Assembly (NCBI RefSeq): GCF_013166575.1
Contig: NZ_JABKKE010000009.1
Coordinates: 1 to 64,000 of the forward strand
Reading direction: 5' to 3'
Source: Xylanibacter rodentium
GTDB taxonomy: Bacteria; Bacteroidota; Bacteroidia; Bacteroidales; Bacteroidaceae
DNA: 64,000 nt
Under the pieces are notes generated by a model that saw nothing but the letters and a program-made list of their open reading frames with translations, made no database searches and was not told the DNA's origin. This document shows positions 7,774 to 15,230 of this stretch, in pieces; positions within the stretch are counted from its first letter, which is position 1, and each line of letters opens with the position of its first letter. The translations under genes were made by a program, and so were the position numbers.

Positions 7774-9759
7774 ATGGAAATGTATAACAATGCGCTTTGC
7801 GTAAGTCCGCAGGAACTTACAGGCATTATTAGCCTGGAGGCTCTAAAGAAAATGAGCCAGCGCGGCACAGTGCAGCAGGTACGCCGTGCCTGTTATGGTA
7901 GCTGCGCGTTATATGTGGTCGAGAGCCTGCCCGTGCAGTACCGCGCAGAGGTTTACCGCCGTTATCCAGACATTAAGGAGCAGGCCGAAAGCAAGCCATT
8001 TGTGGAAAGCGTGGAGCCTGACGGCAAGGCGATGCAGTTCTTTGCCGACTACGTATTGAGCGACGGGCGGCACCTGACGACCGAGAAGCAAAGAGAGTAT
8101 GCCAATAACTGCTCGGTGCTGGCCGCTTTCGGCCAGATGCTGGACAGAGCGAACAGCCACCGCATGAGGCAGAGCAAAGGCAGGATAAACGCGGGCGAGT
8201 TCTGGGCAAAGGCTGCCGCCGCGCTGCCGCGTCTGTGCGACCGCTGGCCTAACAGCCTGCCGCAAAGCCCGCGCCGCCTGCGCATGAAATATGCGGAGTA
8301 TCAGGCACAGGGCTATGAGTGTATGATTAGCCGCAAGTTCCAGAACAAGAACGCCGCCAAGGTGCTGGACGCGGAGCAGACCGCCAGCTTGCAGGTGCTT
8401 TTGGCACACCACAACAACCTGCCCGACACGGAGGTGGCGCGCAGATACAACCAGGTGGCCAAGGTGAAAGGCTGGCCGCAGATAACAGCCAGCGCAGTGG
8501 CCGTGTGGCGTGAAAAATGCGACCTGGTAACGGCAGCCGCCCGCCGTGGTGCTACCAATTTCCGCAACGAGCGCACCATGCAGGTGAAGCGCAGCAGGCC
8601 GACCGCGCCGTTCCTCATGTGGTCGCTGGACGGCTGGACATGTGAGCTGCTATTCCAGCAGACGACCGTAAACAAGCAGGGGCAGCGCACGACGACCTAC
8701 CACAACCGCCTGACGCTGGAGGTGGTGCTCGACCCGTGCTGTGATTACCCCATTGGCTACGCCATAGGCAGCCATGAGACACCCGCGCTTATTACCGAAG
8801 CCCTGCGCAATGCCGCGCGGCACAGCCGCGAGCTGGTGGGCGTAATGATGCGGGCGTATCAGATACAGTGCGACCGCTACGCCATTAAGACCATGACAGA
8901 CCTGTACCAGGTAATGTCGAAGCACGTAACGCCCGCCCGCGCGCACAATGCAAAGACAAAGCCCATCGAGCCATATTTCAACTACCTAAACACGACCTAC
9001 TGCCAGAAGTTCGATAATTGGAGCGGCTTCGGCGTAACGACCAACCCGAAAAAGCAGCCGAACAGCGAAGCCCTGAACGCTCTACGCCACAGCTTCCCCG
9101 ACGAGCAGGGGGTGCGCGAACAGATACACAAAATAATGGCCTATGAGCGCGCCAGCAAGCGCGCGCAGTTCATGCAGATGCTGGCCAACCTGAGCGACGA
9201 GCACCGCCTGCCGCTGTCAAAGGAAAATTATTTGCTGTATTTCGGAGCCACCACGGGCATGACCAACGCCATAGAGGGCTGCGGGCTGCGCCCGACGCTG
9301 TTAGGCATTAAGCGCGATTATGACACCTTCGACCTGACATTCAGAGAGCACGCCAGCGAAAAATGGCAGGTGCGCTTTGACCCCGACGACCTCACCGAGG
9401 TGCTGGCCGTGAATGAAGACGGCAGCCGCCGTTACATGCTGCGCGAAAAGTATGTGCAGCCCATGGCATTGGCAGAGCGCAGAGAGGGGGACGCGGAGCA
9501 GCTGGAGGCCGTCAGAGCCTTTAACAAGCAGCTGGAAACGCACGTTACCGAGCAGCTGGGCGCGGCCTATAAGACGGTCGACCGCATGATACAGGACACG
9601 GACAGGCAGGAAGCCTTACTGTTAGGCCGTCTGCTGCTGACCGACAGCCACGGGCAGCACAAGCTCCCCGCCGCACAGCAGCGGTTAAGCCAGCAGGCCA
9701 TTACGGACGTGGAGTATGAGACCGTGGAGCCAACGCCCGCCATGCCCGCAGGGTGGTAG
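7774..9759 (+). CDS. Mu-type DDE transposase (MuA)
   Basis: 661 residues, matching the length of MuA (663). The N-terminal 65 residues contain a winged-helix-like segment, followed by a region that would bind the end sites. The DDE core is visible: D286 in MWSLDGW, D367 in QIQCDRY and E399 in TKPIEPYFN. A C-terminal segment of about 150 residues could contact MuB. It catalyses strand cleavage and transfer for integration and replicative transposition, and the L and R motifs at the phage ends are its likely sites. The MuB-type ATPase gene follows. Confidence 0.93.
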   Translation: MEMYNNALCVSPQELTGIISLEALKKMSQRGTVQQVRRACYGSCALYVVESLPVQYRAEVYRRYPDIKEQAESKPFVESVEPDGKAMQFFADYVLSDGRHLTTEKQREYANNCSVLAAFGQMLDRANSHRMRQSKGRINAGEFWAKAAAALPRLCDRWPNSLPQSPRRLRMKYAEYQAQGYECMISRKFQNKNAAKVLDAEQTASLQVLLAHHNNLPDTEVARRYNQVAKVKGWPQITASAVAVWREKCDLVTAAARRGATNFRNERTMQVKRSRPTAPFLMWSLDGWTCELLFQQTTVNKQGQRTTTYHNRLTLEVVLDPCCDYPIGYAIGSHETPALITEALRNAARHSRELVGVMMRAYQIQCDRYAIKTMTDLYQVMSKHVTPARAHNAKTKPIEPYFNYLNTTYCQKFDNWSGFGVTTNPKKQPNSEALNALRHSFPDEQGVREQIHKIMAYERASKRAQFMQMLANLSDEHRLPLSKENYLLYFGATTGMTNAIEGCGLRPTLLGIKRDYDTFDLTFREHASEKWQVRFDPDDLTEVLAVNEDGSRRYMLREKYVQPMALAERREGDAEQLEAVRAFNKQLETHVTEQLGAAYKTVDRMIQDTDRQEALLLGRLLLTDSHGQHKLPAAQQRLSQQAITDVEYETVEPTPAMPAGW

Positions 9760-9818
9760 GAGGAAGACCCCGAAAGCTACGACATATTTTAACCAACCAT
9801 TTAACACCACATAAAAAG

Positions 9819-10670
9819 ATGATTAAGGACGAAAAAACGCAGATAGCCGCACGGCTCAAAGAATACTGCGAAAAAATGGGCAGCCAGAACAAAGCCGCCC
9901 GTAGCCTGAACGGCATAAGCACGGCGACCGTCAGCAAGATGCTGTCGGGACAGTGGGACACAATCAGCGACGAGCTGTGGCGCGCCCTGGCCGCCCAGAT
10001 AGGCCACGACAGCAGCGCGTGGCAAATCGTGAAAACAGGAGCCTACAAGCGCATGGCCTTTTTAATGGAGCAGGCCAAGGAAGAGAGCCTCGTAATAGCC
10101 ATAACGGGCTTTGCAGGCTGCGGAAAGACCGAGGCCATAAAGAGCTACGCCAAGGGCAGACAGAACGTGTACCATTTAATGTGCAGCGAGTATTGGAACA
10201 GGCCGACGTTTATAAACAAGCTGCTGCGTGCGCTGGGCAAAGATGTGGGCGGCAGTGTGAGCGACCAAATGGACGCCATAGTGGAGACGCTGAACAGTGC
10301 AGACGCGCCGCTCATCATTCTGGACGAGGCCGACAAGCTGCGCGACCAGGTGCTCTATTTTTTCATTTCCCTGTATAACCAGCTGGAGGGGCACTGCGGC
10401 ATTATCATGGTGGCCACGGAGTACCTTAAAAACCGCATAGAACGCGGCGTGCGCCTGAAAAAGAAAGGCTATGAGGAAATATACAGCCGCATAGGCCGCA
10501 AGTTCGTGCAGCTCCAGGTTATCAATGGCGAGGACATAGCCGCCGTGTGCAAGGCCAACGGCGTGAACGACCCCAAGACCATACAGGAAATAATAGCAGG
10601 CGCGGAGTGCGACCTGCGCCGCGTAAAACGCGCTGTATGGGCAGCGAAAAAGAAAGGAGGGGCACAGTAA
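9819..10670 (+). CDS. MuB-type AAA+ target-selection ATPase
   Basis: 283 residues. The N-terminal helix-turn-helix (NKAARSLNGISTATVSKMLS, residues about 24-43) matches the non-specific DNA-binding domain of MuB; Walker A is GFAGCGKTE (about 97-105) and Walker B is LIILDEADK (about 165-173). MuB selects target DNA and stimulates MuA. ATG 9819 follows the phage's usual leader with a TTTAAC motif; an upstream in-frame start would overlap the transposase gene. It overlaps the next gene by one base. Confidence 0.92.
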   Translation: MIKDEKTQIAARLKEYCEKMGSQNKAARSLNGISTATVSKMLSGQWDTISDELWRALAAQIGHDSSAWQIVKTGAYKRMAFLMEQAKEESLVIAITGFAGCGKTEAIKSYAKGRQNVYHLMCSEYWNRPTFINKLLRALGKDVGGSVSDQMDAIVETLNSADAPLIILDEADKLRDQVLYFFISLYNQLEGHCGIIMVATEYLKNRIERGVRLKKKGYEEIYSRIGRKFVQLQVINGEDIAAVCKANGVNDPKTIQEIIAGAECDLRRVKRAVWAAKKKGGAQ

Positions 10671-10942
10671 TGGCACGCTTTAATATCATACGCCCTAAAC
10701 GCACGCCTAATTGGGTGCTGTCGCTGCTGGTAGGCTTTCCCTACGACAGAGGGGCAGAATACGCCGACGCAGAGTGTGAGTCCGTTATAAATGGGGTGCT
10801 GGACTATGTGCGCAGTTTTCAGTATTTGCGCAGGAACGCATGGGAGTGCCTGGGTTCCACACATTTTATAACTTCAACAGACCGCAGCATAATTATAAGC
10901 ACCCCTAACGGCGTGCCACAGCTGACAATATCCCTAAATTAG
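10670..10942 (+). CDS. Small early phage protein, unknown
   Basis: 90 residues; its ATG overlaps the TAA of the MuB gene, indicating translational coupling. The sequence is compact, with a hydrophobic centre (WVLSLLVGFPYD) and a beta-rich C-terminus; no signal peptide and no motif I recognise. As a short gene between transposition and accessory replication genes it may be a regulator, but there is no direct evidence. Confidence 0.65.
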   Translation: MARFNIIRPKRTPNWVLSLLVGFPYDRGAEYADAECESVINGVLDYVRSFQYLRRNAWECLGSTHFITSTDRSIIISTPNGVPQLTISLN

Positions 10943-10947
10943 AAGAC

Positions 10948-11583
10948 ATGCGCAGGGCGATAAGTAATAAGAACGTGATGCAGGCCAAGTTTGAAACAGC
11001 CCCTTTTACAGGGGCGTGGCTTGCAAGCCTGGGACGGCCAGAACTGCGGGGCGCGTGGATAGTGTACGGCGGCAGCGGAAGCGGTAAGACGACCTACGTA
11101 ATGCAGCTGTGCAAATATCTTACCAACTTCGGACGCGTGGCCTACAACAGCCTGGAGCAGGGTTTGAGCTTGTCGCTGCAAAAAGCCTGGGAGCGTGTCG
11201 GCATGGAGGAAGCAGGCAGCAAAATAATACTGCTGCAAAAGGAAAGCCTCAAGGACATACGGGAACGCCTGACCAAAAAGAACGCGCCCGACATTGTGGT
11301 AATAGACAGTGTAAATTATTGGATAGGCTTTACCATGCGCGACTACACCCGCCTGAAAGACGACAACCCCAACACCCTGTTTGTCTTTATAGCCCATGAG
11401 GACAAAGGACAGCCAAAGGGCAACATGGCCAAAAACATACGCTACGATGCTGACATAAAAATCCGCGTGGAGGGTTACAAGGCATTTGCCACCACCCGCT
11501 ACGAGGACAGCGACAAAGGCGAGGGCGGCCAGGACTTCACTATCTGGGAGCAGGGCGCACGTGAGTATTGGGCAGAACTTTAA
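10948..11583 (+). CDS. RecA/AAA-type ATP-binding protein
   Basis: 211 residues with Walker A YGGSGSGKTTY at about 40-50, followed by a RecA-like fold, and Walker B DIVVIDSVNYW. The C-terminal part contains a beta strand series (KIRVEGYKAFATTRYE). It resembles the AAA domain proteins found in early regions of Bacteroidales Mu-like phages. It probably acts on DNA during replication or recombination; the precise role is unknown. It begins 5 bp after the preceding gene. Confidence 0.8.
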   Translation: MRRAISNKNVMQAKFETAPFTGAWLASLGRPELRGAWIVYGGSGSGKTTYVMQLCKYLTNFGRVAYNSLEQGLSLSLQKAWERVGMEEAGSKIILLQKESLKDIRERLTKKNAPDIVVIDSVNYWIGFTMRDYTRLKDDNPNTLFVFIAHEDKGQPKGNMAKNIRYDADIKIRVEGYKAFATTRYEDSDKGEGGQDFTIWEQGAREYWAEL

Positions 11584-11596
11584 CACCACCAAGACA

Positions 11597-12079
11597 ATGA
11601 AAGAAAACAAAACCATGGACGAAATCCACAGAGGGCTGCTTAAAAAGTTCCACACACTTTGCAGCGTGCTGGGCATGAGCGACGACGAGAAGCGCAGCCT
11701 CATAGAGGCATACGGCGTGGAGAGCAGCCGCGACATAGACACCCACGACCTGGTGGACATTTGCGGCAAACTGTCGGCACAGGCGGGCGGCCACAAGCAG
11801 CAGGACTATGACAAGCTGCGCAAGCAGTGCATGGCAGCCATAGGGAGCTGGCTAAAGATGTGCGGGCGTGAGAGCAACGCCACGGTCATAAAGGCCATAG
11901 CGTGCAGGGCGGCCAAGAAAGCCGACTTTAATAAAATCCCGCTGGAGCGTCTGCGCAACCTGGTGTACCTGTTTAACAACAAGGTGAAAGACCACGACGC
12001 AGTGGACGACGTAACCACAGAACATAAAAAGGTGGTCTTTCTGTACCCCACAGAAAGCGGCCTTAAACACATGAACTGA
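11597..12079 (+). CDS. GemA/gp16-like regulatory protein (DUF1018 type)
   Basis: 160 residues. A helical N-terminal part is followed by residues about 75-135, KQCMAAIGSWLKMCGRE and FNKIPLERLRNLVYLFNNK, which match the pattern of the Mu gp16/GemA family (a short helical domain ending in a conserved L-R-x-L-x-x-x-F segment). GemA modulates host gene expression and DNA superhelicity in Mu. ATG 11597 has the A-rich leader used by neighbouring genes; earlier in-frame codons lie inside the ATPase gene. Confidence 0.7.
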   Translation: MKENKTMDEIHRGLLKKFHTLCSVLGMSDDEKRSLIEAYGVESSRDIDTHDLVDICGKLSAQAGGHKQQDYDKLRKQCMAAIGSWLKMCGRESNATVIKAIACRAAKKADFNKIPLERLRNLVYLFNNKVKDHDAVDDVTTEHKKVVFLYPTESGLKHMN

Positions 12080-12081
12080 CC

Positions 12082-12252
12082 ATGAGCACGGACAGCATGA
12101 TGCGCGAGACCCAGCGCAAAATAAATGAGGCCACCATAGACATGGACACCGAGGCATATTGCTGGTTTATGCGTGAGCTGGCAGAGTGGTGCCAGACACA
12201 GGCAGACATGCAGGAATACCGCGACGACGTGGTCTATGATGAAAACGAGTAA
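12082..12252 (+). CDS. Small acidic phage protein, unknown
   Basis: 56 residues starting 2 bp after the GemA-like stop. Strongly acidic, helical, with Trp/Cys in AYCWFMRELAEWCQTQ. The tight spacing and uninterrupted frame support translation. No function can be assigned. Confidence 0.6.
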   Translation: MSTDSMMRETQRKINEATIDMDTEAYCWFMRELAEWCQTQADMQEYRDDVVYDENE

Positions 12253-12273
12253 CAACCAATTAAATAAAACGAA

Positions 12274-12726
12274 ATGAGTAAAAAGAAAGACAAGAAAAAG
12301 CAGAGTATTACCGTGCACGGGTACTGCTTTAAGTGCGACGTGCGCGAGTTCTACAAGCCCGTAAGTGGTGGCGACCCGATACGCGAGGCATTGGACAGGC
12401 TGGCGGGCTTAAAAAAGCTGCGCGAACAGAACGCCCCAAAGTGTTACATAAGTGGAGCCATAGCCCACCACGACCTTGTGGAGCGCATGGACACGTTCGA
12501 CAGAGCAGCCGCAGTGCTGGAAAAGGCAGGCTATGAGCCTGTAAACCCGTTTCACAACGGTGTGCCGCAGTCAGAGCATTGGACAAAGCACATGCGCAGG
12601 GACATAGGTCTGCTGGTGCGCTGCGACTATATTTACATGCTGAAAGGCTGGGAGCTGTCGAAAGGCGCGAAGCTGGAGCTCGACGTGGCCAGCTCATGCG
12701 GCATAAAGGTGCTATTTGAACATTAA
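12274..12726 (+). CDS. DUF4406 nucleoside-deoxyribosyltransferase-like protein
   Basis: 150 residues: a basic N-terminus with CFKCDVREFYKP, then from about residue 67 a DUF4406 domain, CYISGAIAH at the start, YEPVNPFHNG in the middle, and the conserved MRRDIGLLVRCDYIYMLKGW followed by GAKLELDVASSCGI. DUF4406 belongs to the nucleoside 2-deoxyribosyltransferase superfamily. Phages may use such proteins in nucleotide salvage or base modification, but the substrate here is unknown. In operon with the small genes around it. Confidence 0.85.
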   Translation: MSKKKDKKKQSITVHGYCFKCDVREFYKPVSGGDPIREALDRLAGLKKLREQNAPKCYISGAIAHHDLVERMDTFDRAAAVLEKAGYEPVNPFHNGVPQSEHWTKHMRRDIGLLVRCDYIYMLKGWELSKGAKLELDVASSCGIKVLFEH

Positions 12727-12746
12727 CCCATAAAAACAAAAAGACA

Positions 12747-12914
12747 ATGAAAAAGAATGTATTAAACTATCTGAAGGTGGCAGTTCGTCTGCCGTTGGCC
12801 GTTTTAGGCGGCCTGCTGAAAATCACAGCCGTGGTGTTCCAGGTTCTGTCGTTCCTGGTACATGGCGACACCGAGGGCGCAAAGACTTGCACCGACACGT
12901 TAAAGAGAATATAA
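12747..12914 (+). CDS. Small membrane protein, unknown
   Basis: 55 residues with a hydrophobic segment VRLPLAVLGGLLKITAVVFQ followed by VLSFLV, enough for one membrane helix. It lies between the DUF4406 and DUF3164 genes with a standard A-rich leader. Could be a superinfection-exclusion or host-takeover peptide by analogy with small early membrane proteins, but nothing in the sequence proves this. Confidence 0.6.
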   Translation: MKKNVLNYLKVAVRLPLAVLGGLLKITAVVFQVLSFLVHGDTEGAKTCTDTLKRI

Positions 12915-12938
12915 ACACCTATTAAAACCCCGTTAAAC

Positions 12939-13604
12939 ATGGACGAAAACAAAACAACGACTGTCGAAATGACAGCAGAGGAACAGGCACAGTTTGCAGC
13001 GTTCAAAGAGGAACAGGAAAAGAAAGCCCGCCAGCAGAGGCGCAAGGAAAACCGCGAAATGTACGCGCAGCTTGTGGACGAGCAGGTGGCTTTGGCCATT
13101 CCAGAGCTGCAAAGCCTGTCTGAACAGATTAAGGCCGTAAAAAATACGGTGTTCGGCAATTTCCGCACGGTTCTGGACATGAAGGCCGACGTTATGAGCC
13201 TGACCAAGCAGAGCGGCCAGCACAGCCACACGTTTACCACCAGCGACGGAAACATGCGCATAACTTTGGGCAGTAACACCATAGACGCATACCGCGACAC
13301 AGTGGAGGACGGCATCGAAATGGTGCGCAACTACATAGAGAGCCTGGCAAAGGACGAGAACAGCCGCACGTTGGTGAACGCTGTAATGCGTCTGCTGGCA
13401 CGCGACCAGAAAGGCACGCTAAAGGCCAGCCGTGTGCTCCAGCTGCGCAAAATGGCCGACGACAGCGGCGACGAGACATTCCAGGAGGGTGTGCGTATCA
13501 TCGAGGAAAGCTACCAGCCTGCCGAAACAAAGCAGTACATTCGCGCCGAGTACAAGGACGAGAAAGGCTGGCACATTATCCCGCTTTCAGTAACAGACGC
13601 ATAG
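12939..13604 (+). CDS. DUF3164 family phage protein
   Basis: 221 residues. A helical charged N-terminus (residues 10-50) precedes a region matching DUF3164 of Mu-like phages (SHTFTTSDGNMRITLGSNTI, the VEDGIEMV region, and RTLVNAVMRLLARDQKGTL). The family is found in early operons of transposable phages next to GemA and MuB homologues; its role is unknown. It closes the plus-strand early operon; a 109-bp spacer follows. Confidence 0.85.
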   Translation: MDENKTTTVEMTAEEQAQFAAFKEEQEKKARQQRRKENREMYAQLVDEQVALAIPELQSLSEQIKAVKNTVFGNFRTVLDMKADVMSLTKQSGQHSHTFTTSDGNMRITLGSNTIDAYRDTVEDGIEMVRNYIESLAKDENSRTLVNAVMRLLARDQKGTLKASRVLQLRKMADDSGDETFQEGVRIIEESYQPAETKQYIRAEYKDEKGWHIIPLSVTDA

Positions 13605-13713
13605 GCCATGAAAGCGGCCATAAAAAAAGCACGACCCCCGTAAGCCGTAGCCCTGGAAACCGTGCACCCGATGTGTTATAAAGGACGCTGCAAAAGTACA
13701 AAAAAATCGGGAA

Positions 13714-13959
13714 ATGGGCAAATTTCGGCATTACAAAAGCACGTATGACCGTGTAAAATTGATTAAGGCGTTGACCGAGCAGCACTATGAGCCTGGGAAT
13801 AACGCAAAATGCTACAAGGCGGTGTGGAAAAAGTATATTTACCCCATTTACCCGATGTGTTATAGAACGTACTTAAATTATCTGAATATACCACCAGAAC
13901 CACCCGCCCCACCACAATCGCAGCAACCCGACCTTTTCGGCGGTCTGCTGGAGTTTTAG
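13714..13959 (+). CDS. Hypothetical phage protein
   Basis: 81 residues, basic, aromatic and proline-rich (PPEPPAPPQ near the end, DLFGGLLEF terminus). It has a helix-turn-helix-like spacing (DRVKLIKALTEQHY) but no clear match. The upstream spacer repeats ACCCGATGTGTTATA, which also occurs inside this gene at about 13852-13866. It ends just before the convergent head operon and could be a late or middle regulator; function unknown. Confidence 0.55.
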   Translation: MGKFRHYKSTYDRVKLIKALTEQHYEPGNNAKCYKAVWKKYIYPIYPMCYRTYLNYLNIPPEPPAPPQSQQPDLFGGLLEF

Positions 13960-13998
13960 GCAAAAGCCCGTCAGCATTACAGAGCTGGCGGGCTTTTC

Positions 13999-14481
13999 TC
14001 ATTTCAGGCGTAGTGTGTCTATGGGGTGCAGCTGTGCCGTTCTGGCTCCAGCAGTGAACTGCGCACGGGTAACGTAGCGTTCAATGCTTTCTATTAGTTC
14101 GGCGTGGTTGTGGTTGGTGGCCGAGGTGGTCAGCATAAAGGTGCTGAAATTGTCGCCCGCCAGCGTCGCCATGGCCGCGTGCACCTGGTCTATCAGGTCG
14201 AAATAGTCCAGAGCCGCCTCGAGGCGTTTGTCGTCTATGCCAGCGGTGTAGTTTTTCGTGCGTGTAATGATGTGGAGCCGCACGGGCACGTCGGCCATGC
14301 AGACGCGGTTAGCGCACTGCCGCACGTCGTACTGTTCAAACTCAATAAAGACCGAGGGCACAGGCCACGCCGTAGTGCTTTTGATTTCGGCGAGGTGCTC
14401 ATTCCACAGGTCGATAAACTTAATGCCTGGCACCTGTTCTTTAATGCGCTGGGCAATCGCTAAAAATAGTTTCTTTCTCAT
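13999..14481 (-). CDS. Mu gp37-like head-tail protein
   Basis: 160 residues, last gene of the minus-strand head operon, overlapping the gpG-like gene start side by 4 bp. The pattern FIDLWNEHL, PSVFIEFEQYDV, PVRLHIITR and a C-terminal beta segment agrees with gp37/tail completion proteins that follow gp36 in Mu-like phages. It probably completes the head-tail interface. The assignment rests on gene order and general similarity. Confidence 0.6.
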   Translation of the reverse strand: MRKKLFLAIAQRIKEQVPGIKFIDLWNEHLAEIKSTTAWPVPSVFIEFEQYDVRQCANRVCMADVPVRLHIITRTKNYTAGIDDKRLEAALDYFDLIDQVHAAMATLAGDNFSTFMLTTSATNHNHAELIESIERYVTRAQFTAGARTAQLHPIDTLRLK

Positions 14482-14936
14482 TTTTTCAGTGTTTTTATTA
14501 GTTCCTGGTTGTATTGCTCCAAGTTGTCGTCGATAACATTCTGTATAATGCGCTGCGTCTCTTTGCCGTCGCCGACAAACTGACGCTGTGGCACCTTAAC
14601 GGCACGGGTGTGCTGCTTTACGGTGTACGTCTTACCCTTTTTACTCTTTCGGGTGTGCTGTCGCACCGTTACCGAGCCTTTGCCGCCCTCATTGTGCAGG
14701 GTGGCATAGGGCTGGTTGGAGGTGAACTTAACCCCGTCGGGCGTTTCCTTTGCCTGTATGGACTTACGGAGGCTGCCCGTAACGACCAGCAGCGAGCCGA
14801 GGGCGTTTGGGTTCCTGCGCTTTTTCCACTTTTCGGTAAAAAAGGCTTTGCGGTTGAAATTCTTGTCAAATTCCTCTGCAAGGTCTACCCGCATGTCGCT
14901 AATTATGTCTTTTTTGAGCTGTTCGGGGGTTCTCAT
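14478..14936 (-). CDS. Phage virion morphogenesis protein (Mu gpG type)
   Basis: 152 residues. KWKKRRNPNALGSLLVVTGSL and SNQPYATLHNEGG are hallmarks of the phage virion morphogenesis / Mu gpG tail-completion family, followed by a basic segment and the RQFVGD motif. It acts in tail-head completion. It overlaps the downstream gp37-like gene by 4 bp. A divergent plus-strand promoter starts in its 5' spacer. Confidence 0.85.
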   Translation of the reverse strand: MRTPEQLKKDIISDMRVDLAEEFDKNFNRKAFFTEKWKKRRNPNALGSLLVVTGSLRKSIQAKETPDGVKFTSNQPYATLHNEGGKGSVTVRQHTRKSKKGKTYTVKQHTRAVKVPQRQFVGDGKETQRIIQNVIDDNLEQYNQELIKTLKK

Positions 14937-14955
14937 TGTTATTTTTTACGATTTA

Positions 14956-14989
14956 TTTGTCTACATATCAGGAATAATTTGTAATTTTG
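14956..14989 (+). promoter_or_regulatory. Bacteroidetes promoter for the small plus-strand gene, possibly leaderless
   Basis: TTTG at 14956-14959, 22-bp spacer, and an exact TAnnTTTG box (TAATTTTG) at 14982-14989. The ATG of the following gene is at 14994, about where transcription would begin, so the mRNA would have almost no leader. The promoter is oriented against the head operon. Confidence 0.7.
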
Positions 14990-14993
14990 CGGC

Positions 14994-15230
14994 ATGAAGC
15001 AGCAAACTATACCAAAACAAATTCAGGAAGCCTTTGCATCAGAGGTGCAACGCTACGGCAACCACATTTACCATTTGGGTAAAGAGGCGGGGGTCGCTTA
15101 CTACGGCTTTGCCTATCCTGACGATTTGGACATTTGCCTTCCCTCTGTCTATGGCTACGACGGCCATAGCGTCGTTATCACCGACAGCGCAGAGGTCGCG
15201 CGCCTCTTTTCTCTATTCGGTGTCGAATAA
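14994..15230 (+). CDS. Small protein antiparallel to the MuF toxin end; candidate immunity protein
   Basis: 78 residues, acidic C-terminal half, no signal peptide, no recognised domain. It lies on the plus strand inside the minus-strand head operon and its last 18 bases overlap the 3' end of the MuF-toxin gene. It has its own promoter and so could be expressed in the lysogen while the head operon is silent. That placement suits an immunity protein for the papain-like toxin domain, but this is inference only; it may equally be an unrelated lysogenic gene. Confidence 0.6.
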   Translation: MKQQTIPKQIQEAFASEVQRYGNHIYHLGKEAGVAYYGFAYPDDLDICLPSVYGYDGHSVVITDSAEVARLFSLFGVE

